Origin: Setophaga petechia
Lineage: Eukaryota > Chordata > Aves > Passeriformes > Parulidae
Reading direction: 5' to 3'
Length of the DNA: 64,000 nt
Assembly: GCA_024362935.1 (NCBI GenBank)
Contig: JANCRA010000120.1
Span: forward strand, 565,501-629,500
A program made the position numbers and the translations under genes. The notes under the pieces were generated by a model. The model saw only the letters and a program-made list of their open reading frames with translations, had not been told where the DNA came from and ran no database searches. This document shows positions 49,416 through 62,018 of the stretch, piece after piece; positions within the stretch are counted from its first letter, which is position 1; each line of letters begins with the position of its first letter.

Positions 49416-50841
49416 TCACATTAATACTTGAAAGGAAGGCGTCTTAGACAACTTTCTTTTACATTTTGCAAAACACACTGCAGCCTTCTGTGCAACTTCT
49501 ACAACACGATGGAAGTTGTTTAGTGAGCAGCAACGTTTTCCCCTTGCGAGACAAAGTGAAAAAGCTATTTGCTCAGACGTAGGTGACAAGAAACACTTAC
49601 TGCAGTGCAGTGACAAGTTAATTGGTACACAGCACTGGGATTGTGTTAGCAGCTCTCAAAGTGCTAGAAAACAGTACTTTCCCACTCTCTTGCCTTTCCC
49701 TTCACATTAATACTTGAAAGGAAGGCGTCTTAGACAACTTTCTTTTACATTTTGCAAAACACACTGCAGCCCTCTGTGCAACTTCTACAACACGATGGAA
49801 GTTGTTTAGTGCGCAGGAAGGTTTTCTCCTTGCGAGACATTGTGAAAAAGCTATTTGCTTAGATGTAGGTGACAAGAAACACTTACTGCAGTGCACTGAA
49901 CAGCTAATTGCTACACAGCACTAGTACTGTGTTAGCAGCTTGCAAAGTGCTAGAAAACAGTACTTTCCCACTCTCTTGCCTTTCCCTTCACATTAATACT
50001 TGAAAGGAAGGCGTCTTAGACAACTTTCTTTTTCTTGTGTCAAAACACACTGCAGCCCTCTGTGCAACTTCTAGAACACGATAGGAGATGTTTAGTGAGC
50101 AGGAAGGTTTTCTCCTTGGGAGACATAGTGAAAAAGCTATTTGCTTAGATGTAGGTGACAAGAAACACTTACTGCATTGCAGTGACAAGTTAATTGGTAC
50201 ACAGCACTGGGATTGTGTTAGCAGCTCTCAAAGTGATAGAAAACAGTACTTTCCCACTCTCTTGCCTTTCCCTTCACATTAATACTTGAAAGGAAGGCAT
50301 CTTAGTCAAATTTTTCTTGTGTCAAAAAACTCTGCAGCCCTCTCTGCAACATCTGCAACACGATGGAAGTTGTTTAGTGAGCAGGAAGGTTTTCTCCTTG
50401 CGAGACATAGTGAAAACGCTATTTGCTTAGATGTAGGTGACAAGAAACACTTACTGCAGTGCACTGAAATGCTAACTGCTACACAGCACTAGTACTGTGT
50501 TAGCAGCTTGCAAAGTGCTAGAAAACAATACTTTCCCACTCTCTTGCCTTTCCCTTCTCATTAATACTTGAAAGGAAGGCGTCTTAGACAACTTTCTTTT
50601 ACATTTTGCAAAACACACTGCAGCGCTCTGTGCAACTTCTACAACACGATGGAAGTTGTTTAGTGAGCAGCAACGATTTCCCCTTGCGAGACAAAGTGAA
50701 AAAGCTATTTGCTCAGATGTAGGTATCAAGAAACACTTACTGCCGTGCACTGACAATCTAATTGCTACACAGCACTGGGATTGTGTTAGCAGCTTGCAAA
50801 GTGCTAGAAAACAGTACTTTCCCACTCTCTTGCCTTTCCCT
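49416..50841 (+). repeat. Five-monomer block copied from the D1-D2 interval
   Basis: Monomers 49416, 49702, 49988, 50274 and about 50556 correspond to 32209, 32780, 33066, 33352 and 33634. The monomer equivalent to 32495 is missing. Shared marks include GCTCAGACGTAGGTGAC, GTTTAGTGCGCAGG, GAGACATTGTGAAAAAGC, and the shortened pyrimidine tract of the fourth member. Confidence 0.82.
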
Positions 50842-53800
50842 TCACATTAATACTTGAAAGGAAGGCGTCTTAGACAACTTTCTTTTTCTTGCTGCAAAAC
50901 ACACTGCAGCCCTCTGTGGAACTTCTAGAACACGATAGGAGATGTTTAGTGAGCAAGAAGGTTTTCTCCTTGCGAGATATAGTGAAAAAGCTATTTACTT
51001 AGATGTAGGTGACAAGAAACACTTACTGCAGTGCACTGAAAAGCTAACTGCTACACAGGACTGCGATTGTGTTAGCAGCCTGCAAAGTGCTAGAAAACAG
51101 TACTTTCCCACTCTCTTGCCTTTCCCTTCACATTAATACTTGAAAGGAAGGCATCTTAGACAACTTTCTTTTTCTTGTGTCAAAAAACTCTGCAGCCCTC
51201 TCTGCAACATCTACAACACGATGGAAGTTGTTTAGTGAGCAGGAAGGTTTTTTCCTTGCGAGACATAGTGAAAAAGCTATTTGCTTAGATGTAGGTGACA
51301 AGAAACACTTACTGCAGTGGACTGAAAAGCTTACTGCTACACAACACTGCGATTGTGTTAGCAGCCTGCAAAGTGCTAGAAAACAGTACTTTCCCACTCT
51401 CTTGCCTTTCCCTTCACATTAATACTTGAAAGGAAGGCGTCTTAGACAACTTTCTTTTACATTTTGCAAAACACACTGCAGCCCTCTGTGCAACTTCTAC
51501 AACACGATGGAAGTTGTTTAGTGAGCAGCAACGTTTTCCCCTTGCGAGACAAAGTGAAAAAGCTATTTGCTCAGATGTAGGTGACAAGAAACACTTACTG
51601 CAGTGCAGTGACAAGTTAATTGGTACACAGCACTGCGATTGGGTAAGCAGCTTTCAAAGTGATAGAAAACAGTACTTTCCCACTCTCTTGCCTTTCCCTT
51701 CACATTAATACTTGAAAGGAAGGCGTCTTAGACAACTTTCTTTTTCTTGTGTCAAAACACACTGCAGCCCTCTGTGCAACTTCTAGAACACGATAGGAGA
51801 TGTTTAGTGAGCAGGAAGGTTTTCTCCTTGGGAGACATAGTGAAAAAGCTATTTGCTTAGATGTAGGTGACAAGAAACACTTACTGCAGTGCAGTGACAA
51901 GTTAATTGGTACACAGCACTGCGATTGTGTTAGCAGCTCTCAAAGTGATAGAAAACAGTACTTTCCCACTCTCTTGCCTTTCCCTTCACATTAATACTTG
52001 AAAGGAAGGCATCTTAGACAACTTTTTCTTGTGTCAAAAAACTCTGCAGCCCTCTCTGCAACATCTGCAACACGATGGAAGTTGTTTAGTGAGCAGGAAG
52101 GTTTTCTCCTTGCGAGACATAGTGAAAAAGCTATTTGCTTAGATGTAGGTGACAAGAAACACTTACTGCAGTGCACTGAAATGCTAACTGCTACACAGCA
52201 CTAGTACTGTGTTAGCAGCTTGCAAAGTGCTAGAAAACAATACTTTCCCACTCTCTTGCCTTTCCCTTCACATTAATACTTGAAAGGAAGGCGTCTTAGA
52301 CAACTTTCTTTTACATTTTGCAAAACACACTGCAGTCCTCTGTGCAACTTCTAGAGCACGATAGGAGATGTTTAGTGAGCAGGAAGGTTTTCTCCTTGCG
52401 AGACAAAGTGAAAAAGCTATTTGCTCAGATGTAGGTATCAAGAAACACTTACTGCCGTGCACTGACAAGCTAATTGCTACACAGCACTGCGATTGTGTTA
52501 GCAGCTTGCAAAGTGCTAGAAAACAGTACTTTCCCACTCTCTTGCCTTTCCCTTCACATTAATACTTGAAAGGAAGGCGTCTTAGACAACTTTCTTTTTC
52601 TTGCTGCAAAACACACTGCAGCCCTCTGTGGAACTTCTAGAACACGATAGGAGATGTTTAGTGAGCAGGAAGGTTTTCTCCTTGCGAGACATAGTGAAAA
52701 AGCTATTTGCTTAGATGTAGGTGACAAGAAACACTTACTGCAGTGCACTGAAAAGCTAACTGCTACACAGGACTGCGATTGTGTTAGCAGCCTGCAAAGT
52801 GCTAGAAAACAGTACTTTCCCACTCTCTTGCCTTTCCCTTCACATTAATACTTGAAAGGAAGGCATCTTAGACAACTTTCTTTTTCTTGTGTCAAAAAAC
52901 TCTGCAGCCCTCTCTGCATTATCTACAACACGATGGAAGTTGTTTAGTGAGCAGGAAGGTTTTTTCCTTGCGAGACATAGTGAGAAAGCTTTTTCCTTAG
53001 ATGTAGGTAAAAAGAAACACTTACTGCAGTGCACTGAACAGCTAACTGCCACACAGCACTAGGACTGTGTTAGCAGCTTGCAAAGTGCTAGAAAACAGTA
53101 CTTTCCCACTCTCTTGCCTTTCCCTTCACATTAATACTTGAAAGGAAGGCGTCTTAGACAACTTTCTTTTACATTTTGCAAAACACACTGCAGCCCTCTG
53201 TGCAACTTCTACAACACGGTGGAAGTTGTTTAGTGAGCAGCAACGTTTTCCCCTTGCGAGCAAAGTGAAAAAGCTATTTGCTCAGATGTAGGTATCAAGA
53301 AACACTTACTGCCGTGCACTGACAAGCTAATTGCTACACAGCACTGCGATTGTGTTAGCAGCTTGCAAAGTGCTAGAAAACAGTACTTTCCCACTCTCTT
53401 GCCTTTCCCTACACATTAATACTTGAAAGGAAGGCGTCTTAGACAACTTTCTTTTTCTTGTTACAGAACACACTGCAGCCCTCTGTGCAACTTCTGGAAC
53501 ACGATAGGAGATGTTTAGTGAGCAGGAAGGTTTTCTCCTTGCGAGACAGAGTGAAAAAGCTATTTGCTTAGATGTAGGTGACAAGAAACACTTACTGCAG
53601 TGCAGTGACAAGTTAATTGGTACACAGCACTGGGATTGTGTTAGCAGCTCTCAAAGTGATAGAAAACAGTACTTTCCCACTCTCTTGCCTTTCCCTTCAC
53701 ATTAATACTTGAAAGGAAGGCATCTTAGACAACTTTCTTTTTCTTGTGTCAAAAAACTCTGCAGCCCTCTCTGCAACATCTACAACACGATGGAAGTTGT

Positions 53801-54840
53801 TTAGTGAGCAGGAAGGTTTTCTCCTTGCGAGACATAGTGAAAAAGCTATTTGCTTAGATGTAGGTGACAAGAAACACTTACTGCAGTGCACTGAACAGCT
53901 AATTGCTACACAGCACTGGGATTGTGTTAGCAGCCTGAAAAGTGCTAGAAAACAGTACTTTCCCACTCTCTTGCCTTTCCCTTCACATTAATACTTGAAA
54001 GGAAGGCGTCTTAGACAACTTTCTTTTTCTTGTGTCAAAAAACTCTGCAGCCCTCTCTGCAACATCTACAACACGATGGAAGTTGTTTAGTGAGCAGGAA
54101 CGTTTTCCCCTTGCGAGACATAGTGAAAAAGCTATTTGCTTAGATGTAGGTGACAAGAAACACTTACTGCAGTGCACTGAACAGCTAACTGCTACACAGC
54201 ACTAGTACTGTGTTAGCAGCTTGCAAAGTGCTAGAAAACAGTACTTTCCCACTCTCTTGCCTTTCCCTTCACATTAATACTTGAAAGGAAGGCATCTTAG
54301 ACAACTTTCTTTTTCTTGTGTCAAAAAACTCTGCAGCCCTATCTGCAACATCTACAACACGATGGAAGTTTTTTAGTGAGCAGGAAGGTTTTCTCCTTGC
54401 GGGACATAGTGAAAAAGCTATTTGCTTAGATGTACGTGACAAGAAACACTTACTGCAGTGCACTGAACAGCTAACTGCTACACAGCACTAGTACTGTGTT
54501 AGCAGCTTGCAAAGTGCTAGAAAACAGTACTTTCCCACTCTCTTGCCTTTCCCTTCACATTAATACTTGAAAGGAAGGCATCTTAAACAACTTTCTTTTT
54601 CTTGTGTCAAAAAACTCTGCAGCCCTCTCTGCAACATCTACAACACGATGGAAGTTGTTTAGTGAGCAGGAAGGTTTTCTCCTTGCGAGACATAGTGAAA
54701 AAGCTATTTGCTTAGATGTAGGTGACAAGAAACACTTACTGCAGTGCACTGAACAGCTAATCGCTACACAGAACTGGGATTGTGTTAGCAGCTTGCAAAG
54801 TGCTAGAAAACAGTACTTTCCCACTCTCTTGCCTTTCCCT

Positions 54841-56427
54841 TCGCATTAATACTTGAAAGGAAGGCGTCTTAGACAACTTTCTTTTTCTTGCTGGAAAACA
54901 TTCTGCAGCCCTCTGTGCAACCTGTACAGCACGATGGAAGTTGTTTAATGAGCAGGAACATTTTCTCCTAGTGAGAGATAGTGAAAAAGCTTTTTGCTTA
55001 GATGTAGGTTACCACAGGCAGTTACTGCAGTGCACTGCAAAGCTAATAGATGCACAACACTGGGATTGTGTGCCCAGCTTGCAAAGTGATAGGAAACAGT
55101 ACCTTTCCACTCTTCCTGCTTTTTCCATGCACATTACTATTCGAATGGAAAGAATTTTAGACAACTTTCTTTGGCTTCTTGCAAAACACTCTGCACACCT
55201 GCCTGCAATCTCTAGAAGTCGATGGGAGATATTTTCTGAACTGGCTCAGTTTCTCTTTGCAAGACATGGGGAAAAAGCAATTTGCTTAGATATAGGTGAA
55301 AAGAGGCACCTACTACAGTGCACTGCAAGCTAATTGCTGCACAACACGCAGATTGTGTAAGCAGGTTGCAAACTGATAGAAAACAGTACCTCTCCCTTCT
55401 CCTGCCTTTTCTATTCACATTTCTATTTGAATGCAAGGCGTTTTAGACAACTTTCTTTTGCTTCTTGCAAAACACTCTGCACACCTGCCTGCAATCTCTA
55501 GAACTCGATGGGAGATGTTTTCTGAACTGGCTCAGTTTCTCCTTGCGAGACATGGGGAAAAAGCAATTTGCTTAGATGCAGGTGAAAAGAGGCACCTACT
55601 ACAGTGCACTGAAAAACTAATTGCTGCACAACTCTGGGATTGTGTAAGCAGCTTACAAACAGATAGAAAACAGCACCTTTCCACTCTCCTGCCTTTTCCA
55701 TTCGCATTACTATTCGAATGGCAGCAGTTTTGGACAACTTTCTTTTGCTTCTTGCAAAACACTCTGCACACCTCCGTGCAACTTCTAGAAAAAATGAGAG
55801 TTGTTTTCTGAACTGGTACAGTTTCTCCTGAAGAGATATAATGCAAACGCTATTGGCTTAGATGTAGTAACAATAGGCAATTATTACAGTGCACTGCAAA
55901 GTCAATCGTAGTAGAACACTGGGATTGTGTGTCCAGCTTGCAAACTGGTAGAAAACAGTACCGATCCGCTCTCCTGCATTTTCCCTTTCCAGGAACATTC
56001 GAATTGATGGCTTTTTTGGACAAGTTACTTTTTCTTGTTGCAAAACACGCTGCAGAGCTGCCTGCAACCCCTAGAGCACGATGGGAGGTTTTTTGTGAAC
56101 AGACACAGTTTCTCCTGGCGAGACATAATGAAAAAGCTTTTTGCTAAGGTGTAGCCGGCAGGAGACGCTAAAGACCAGGAGACGGAGCACTGTGCCTTTA
56201 AGCGCCGCTTCCGGGTGTCTCTCGGCCGTAGCTGTTCTCCGGAGCACGCCGCGATCGGCGTAACGACACCAGATTCTTCGCGCCAAGAAGCGTCTTCTCC
56301 TTCTCCGGGAAAAAGAGACTGCGGCAGCTTCTGAACGGCGAACTACGAAGCGGCACAAAACTGGGATTGGGTAAGCAGCTTTCAAAGTGATAGAAAACAG
56401 TACTTTCCCACTCTCTTGCCTTTCCCT
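54841..56427 (+). repeat. Composite element D6
   Basis: 1,587 bp. It has ACAGTACCGATCC where D2-D5 have ACAGTACCTATCC, a state shared with D1, D7 and D8. Part of the 3,017 bp HOR with D7. Confidence 0.95.
56155..56356. promoter_or_regulatory. CpG-dense promoter-like block of D6
   Basis: Consensus form. ETS-like site at 56208-56216, E2F-like site at 56277-56286. Confidence 0.6.
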
Positions 56428-57857
56428 TCACATTAATACTTGAAAGGAAGGCGTCTTAGACAACTTTCTTTTACTTTTTGCAAAACACACTGCAGTCCTC
56501 TGTGCAACTTCTAGAGCACGATAGGAGATGTTTAGTGAGCAGGAAGGTTTTCTCCTTGCGAGACAGAGTGAAAAAGCTATTTGCTTAGATGTAGGTGACA
56601 AGAAACACTTACTGCAGTGCACTGAAAAGCTAACTGCTACACAGCACTGCGATTGTGTTAGCAGCCTGCAAAGTGCTAGAAAACAGTACTTTCCCACTCT
56701 CTTGCCTTTCCCTTCACATTAATACTTGAAAGGAAGGCATCTTAGACAACTTTCTTTTTCTTGTGTCAAAAAACTCTGCAGCCCTCTCTGCAAAATCTAC
56801 AACACGATGGAAGTTGTTTAGTGAGCAGGAAGGTTTTCTCCTTGCGAGACATAGTGAAAAAGCTATTTGCTTAGATGTAGGTGACAAGAAACACTTACTG
56901 CAGTGCACTGAACAGCTAATTGCTACACAGCACTGGGATTGTGTTAGCAGCCTGAAAAGTGCTAGAAAACAGTACTTTCCCACTCTCTTGCCTTTCCCTT
57001 CACATTAATACTTGAAAGGAAGGCGTCTTAGACAACTTTCTTTTTCTTGTGTCAAAAAACTCTGCAGCCCTCTCTGCAACATCTACAACACGATGGAAGT
57101 TGTTTAGTGAGCAGGAAGGTTTTCTCCTTGCGAGACATAGTGAAAAAGCTATTTGCTTAGATGTAGGTGACAAGAAACACTTACTGCAGTGCACTGAACA
57201 GCTAACTGCTACACAGCACTAGTACTGTGTTAGCAGCTTGCAAAGTGCTAGAAAACAGTACTTTCCCACTCTCTTGCCTTTCCCTTCACATTAATACTTG
57301 AAAGGAAGGCATCTTAGACAACTTTCTTTTTCTTGTGTCAAAAAACTCTGCAGCCCTCTCTGCAACATCTACAACACGATGGAAGTTGTTTAGTGAGCAG
57401 GAAGGTTTTCTCCTTGCGGGACATAGTGAAAAAGCTATTTGCTTAGATGTAGGTGACAAGAAACACTTACTGCAGTGCACTGAACAGCTAACTGCTACAC
57501 AGCACTAGGACTGTGTTAGCAGCTTGCAAAGTGCTAGAAAACAGTACTTTCCCACTCTCTTGCCTTTCCCTTCACATTAATACTTGAAAGGAAGGCATCT
57601 TAGACAACTTTCTTTTTCTTGTGTCAAAAAACTCTGCAGCCCTCTCTGCAACATCTACAACACGATGGAAGTTGTTTAGTGAGCAGGAAGGTTTTCTCCT
57701 TGCGAGACATAGTGAAAAAGCTATTTGCTTAGATGTAGGTGACAAGAAACACTTACTGCAGTGCACTGAACAGCTAATTGCTACACAGAACTGGGATTGT
57801 GTTAGCAGCTTGCAAAGTGCTAGAAAACAGTACTTTCCCACTCTCTTGCCTTTCCCT
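56428..57857 (+). repeat. Ordinary monomers between D6 and D7 (5 copies)
   Basis: Five monomers of 286 bp each. The post-D class at 56428 is followed by four class B monomers. The first of these (56714) carries the private change GCCTGAAAAGTGC, also seen at 53697, 59731, 60589 and 61447. These four plus D7 and the next post-D monomer form one copy of a 3,017 bp HOR. Confidence 0.93.
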
Positions 57858-59444
57858 TCGCATTAATACTTGAAAGGAAGGCGTCTTAGACAACTTTCTT
57901 TTTCTTGCTGGAAAACATTCTGCAGCCCTCTGTGCAACCTGTACAGCACGATGGAAGTTGTTTAATGAGCAGGAACATTTTCTCCTAGTGAGAGATAGTG
58001 AAAAAGCTTTTTGCTTAGATGTAGGTTACCACAGGCAGTTACTGCAGTGCACTGCAAAGCTAATAGATGCACAACACTGGGATTGTGTGCCCAGCTTGCA
58101 AAGTGATAGGAAACAGTACCTTTCCACTCTTCCTGCTTTTTCCATGCACATTACTATTCGAATGGAAAGAATTTTAGACAACTTTCTTTGGCTTCTTGCA
58201 AAACACTCTGCACACCTGCCTGCAATCTCTAGAAGTCGATGGGAGATATTTTCTGAACTGGCTCAGTTTCTCTTTGCAAGACATGGGGAAAAAGCAATTT
58301 GCTTAGATATAGGTGAAAAGAGGCACCTACTACAGTGCACTGCAAGCTAATTGCTGCACAACACGCAGATTGTGTAAGCAGGTTGCAAACTGATAGAAAA
58401 CAGTACCTCTCCCTTCTCCTGCCTTTTCTATTCACATTTCTATTTGAATGCAAGGCGTTTTAGACAACTTTCTTTTGCTTCTTGCAAAACACTCTGCACA
58501 CCTGCCTGCAATCTCTAGAACTCGATGGGAGATGTTTTCTGAACTGGCTCAGTTTCTCCTTGCGAGACATGGGGAAAAAGCAATTTGCTTAGATGCAGGT
58601 GAAAAGAGGCACCTACTACAGTGCACTGAAAAACTAATTGCTGCACAACTCTGGGATTGTGTAAGCAGCTTACAAACAGATAGAAAACAGCACCTTTCCA
58701 CTCTCCTGCCTTTTCCATTCGCATTACTATTCGAATGGCAGCAGTTTTGGACAACTTTCTTTTGCTTCTTGCAAAACACTCTGCACACCTCCGTGCAACT
58801 TCTAGAAAAAATGAGAGTTGTTTTCTGAACTGGTACAGTTTCTCCTGAAGAGATATAATGCAAACGCTATTGGCTTAGATGTAGTAACAATAGGCAATTA
58901 TTACAGTGCACTGCAAAGTCAATCGTAGTAGAACACTGGGATTGTGTGTCCAGCTTGCAAACTGGTAGAAAACAGTACCGATCCGCTCTCCTGCATTTTC
59001 CCTTTCCAGGAACATTCGAATTGATGGCTTTTTTGGACAAGTTACTTTTTCTTGTTGCAAAACACGCTGCAGAGCTGCCTGCAACCCCTAGAGCACGATG
59101 GGAGGTTTTTTGTGAACAGACACAGTTTCTCCTGGCGAGACATAATGAAAAAGCTTTTTGCTAAGGTGTAGCCGGCAGGAGACGCTAAAGACCAGGAGAC
59201 GGAGCACTGTGCCTTTAAGCGCCGCTTCCGGGTGTCTCTCGGCCGTAGCTGTTCTCCGGAGCACGCCGCGATCGGCGTAACGACACCAGATTCTTCGCGC
59301 CAAGAAGCGTCTTCTCCTTCTCCGGGAAAAAGAGACTGCGGCAGCTTCTGAACGGCGAACTACGAAGCGGCACAAAACTGGGATTGGGTAAGCAGCTTTC
59401 AAAGTGATAGAAAACAGTACTTTCCCACTCTCTTGCCTTTCCCT
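57858..59444 (+). repeat. Composite element D7
   Basis: 1,587 bp with the ACCGATCC state. It lies 3,017 bp after D6. Its downstream monomer (59445) keeps the post-D head but has a foreign tail. Confidence 0.95.
59172..59373. promoter_or_regulatory. CpG-dense promoter-like block of D7
   Basis: Consensus form. ETS-like site at 59225-59233, E2F-like site at 59294-59303. Confidence 0.6.
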
Positions 59445-62018
59445 TCACATTAATACTTGAAAGGAAGGCGTCTTAGACAACTTTCTTTTACTTTTTGCAA
59501 AACACACTGCAGTCCTCTGTGCAACTTCTAGAGCACGATAGGAGATGTTTAGTGAGCAGGAAGGTTTTCTCCTTGCGAGACAGAGTGAAAAAGCTATTTG
59601 CTTAGATGTAGGTGACAAGAAACACTTACTGCAGTGCAGTGACAAGTTAATTGTTACACAGCCCTGGGATTGTGTTAGCAGCTCTCAAAGTGCTAGAAAA
59701 CAGTACTTTCCCACTCTCTTGCCTTTCCCTTCACATTAATACTTGAAAGGAAGGCATCTTAGACAACTTTCTTTTTCTTGTGTCAAAAAACTCTACAGCC
59801 CTCTCTGCAACATCTACAACACGATGGAAGTTGTTTAGTGAGCAGGAAGGTTTTCTCCTTGCGAGACATAGTGAAAAAGCTATTTGCTTAGATGTAGGTG
59901 ACAAGAAACACTTACTGCAGTGCACTGAACAGCTAATTGCTACACAGCACTGGGATTGTGTTAGCAGCCTGAAAAGTGCTAGAAAACAGTACTTTCCCAC
60001 TCTCTTGCCTTTCCCTTCACATTAATACTTGAAAGGAAGGCGTCTTAGACAACTTTCTTTTTCTTGTGTCAAAAAACTCTGCAGCCCTCTCTGCAACATC
60101 TAGAACACGATGGAAGTTGTTTAGTGAGCAGGAAGGTTTTTTCCTTGCGAGACATAGTGAAAAAGCTTTTTCCTTAGATGTAGGTAAAAAGAAACACTTA
60201 CTGCAGTGCACTGAACAGCTAACTGCTACACAGCACTAGGACTGTGTTAGCAGCTTGCAAAGTGCTAGAAAACAGTACTTTCCCACTCTCTTGCCTTTCC
60301 CTTCACATTAATACTTGAAAGGAAGGCGTCTTAGACAACTTTCTTTTACTTTTTGCAAAACACACTGCAGTCCTCTGTGCAACTTCTAGAGCACGATAGG
60401 AGATGTTTAGTGAGCAGGAAGGTTTTCTCCTTGCGAGACAGAGTGAAAAAGCTATTTGCTTAGATGTAGGTGACAAGAAACACTTACTGCAGTGCACTGA
60501 AAAGCTAACTGCTACACAGCACTGCGATTGTGTTAGCAGCCTGCAAAGTGCTAGAAAACAGTACTTTCCCACTCTCTTGCCTTTCCCTTCACATTAATAC
60601 TTGAAAGGAAGGCATCTTAGACAACTTTCTTTTTCTTGTGTCAAAAAACTCTGCAGCCCTCTCTGCAACATCTACAACACGATGGAAGTTGTTTAGTGAG
60701 CAGGAAGGTTTTCTCCTTGCGAGACATAGTGAAAAAGCTATTTGCTTAGATGTAGGTGACAAGAAACACTTACTGCAGTGCACTGAACAGCTAATTGCTA
60801 CACAGCACTGGGATTGTGTTAGCAGCCTGAAAAGTGCTAGAAAACAGTACTTTCCCACTCTCTTGCCTTTCCCTTCACATTAATACTTGAAAGGAAGGCG
60901 TCTTAGACAACTTTCTTTTTCTTGTGTCAAAAAACTCTGCAGCCCTCTCTGCAACATCTACAACACGATGGAAGTTGTTTAGTGAGCAGGAAGGTTTTCT
61001 CCTTGCGAGACATATTGAAAAAGCTATTTGCTTAGATGTAGGTGACAAGAAACACTTACTGCAGTGCACTGAACAGCTAACTGCTACACAGCACTAGTAC
61101 TGTGTTAGCAGCTTGCAAAGTGCTAGAAAACAGTACTTTCCCACTCTCTTGCCTTTCCCTTCACATTAATACTTGAAAGGAAGGCATCTTAGACAACTTT
61201 CTTTTTCTTGTGTCAAAAAACTCTGCAGCCCTCTCTGCAACATCTACAACACGATGGAAGTTGTTTAGTGAGCAGGAAGGTTTTCTCCTTGCGGGACATA
61301 GTGAAAAAGCTATTTGCTTAGATGTAGGTGACAAGAAACACTTACTGCAGTGCAGTGACAAGTTAATTGGTACACAGCACTGGGATTGTGTTAGCAGCTC
61401 TCAAAGTGATAGAAAACAGTACTTTCCCACTCTCTTGCCTTTCCCTTCACATTAATACTTGAAAGGAAGGCATCTTAGACAACTTTCTTTTTCTTGTGTC
61501 AAAAAACTCTGCAGCCCTCTCTGCAACATCTACAACACGATGGAAGTTGTTTAGTGAGCAGGAAGGTTTTCTCCTTGCGAGACATAGTGAAAAAGCTATT
61601 TGCTTAGATGTAGGTGACAAGAAACACTTACTGCAGTGCACTGAACAGCTAATTGCTACACAGCACTGGGATTGTGTTAGCAGCCTGAAAAGTGCTAGAA
61701 AACAGTACTTTCCCACTCTCTTGCCTTTCCCTTCACATTAATACTTGAAAGGAAGGCGTCTTAGACAACTTTCTTTTTCTTGTGTCAAAAAACTCTGCAG
61801 CCCTCTCTGCAACATCTACAACACGATGGAAGTTGTTTAGTGAGCAGGAAGGTTTTCTCCTTGCGAGACATAGTGAAAAAGCTATTTGCTTAGATGTAGG
61901 TGACAAGAAACACTTACTGCAGTGCACTGAACAGCTAATTGCTACACAGAACTGGGATTGTGTTAGCAGCTTGCAAAGTGCTAGAAAACAGTACTTTCCC
62001 ACTCTCTTGCCTTTCCCT
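59445..62018 (+). repeat. Ordinary monomers between D7 and D8 (9 copies)
   Basis: Nine monomers of 286 bp. Monomer 59445 starts as the post-D class and ends with the GCAGTGACAAGTTAATTG and CTCTCAAAGTGC tail of a different class, so it is chimeric. A second post-D-type monomer lies at 60303 without a D in front of it. The private GCCTGAAAAGTGC mark occurs in 59731, 60589 and 61447, consistent with repeated small duplications. Confidence 0.92.

Larger units (their letters stand above)
46843..54840 (+). repeat. Ordinary monomers between D5 and D6 (28 copies)
   Basis: This is the longest D-free stretch of the right half: 28 monomers, 7,998 bp. The beginning (46843-48557) copies 42113-43826. Bases 48558-49415 copy 44398-45255, where D5 then follows in the other copy but not here. 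Bases 49416-50841 resemble 32209-33919. Monomer 52268 begins like a post-D monomer although no D precedes it. Monomers 50274 and 51986 are 282 bp because of a shortened pyrimidine tract. Confidence 0.9.
53697..56713 (+). repeat. 3,017 bp D-containing higher-order repeat, copy 1
   Basis: Four class B-type monomers (53697, 53983, 54269, 54555), D6, and a post-D monomer (56428). The first monomer carries GCCTGAAAAGTGC. The unit repeats immediately at 56714. Confidence 0.9.
56714..59730 (+). repeat. 3,017 bp D-containing higher-order repeat, copy 2
   Basis: Monomers 56714, 57000, 57286, 57572, then D7 and monomer 59445. A related unit with one extra class B monomer spans 60589-63891 (3,303 bp) and contains D8. 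Confidence 0.9.
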
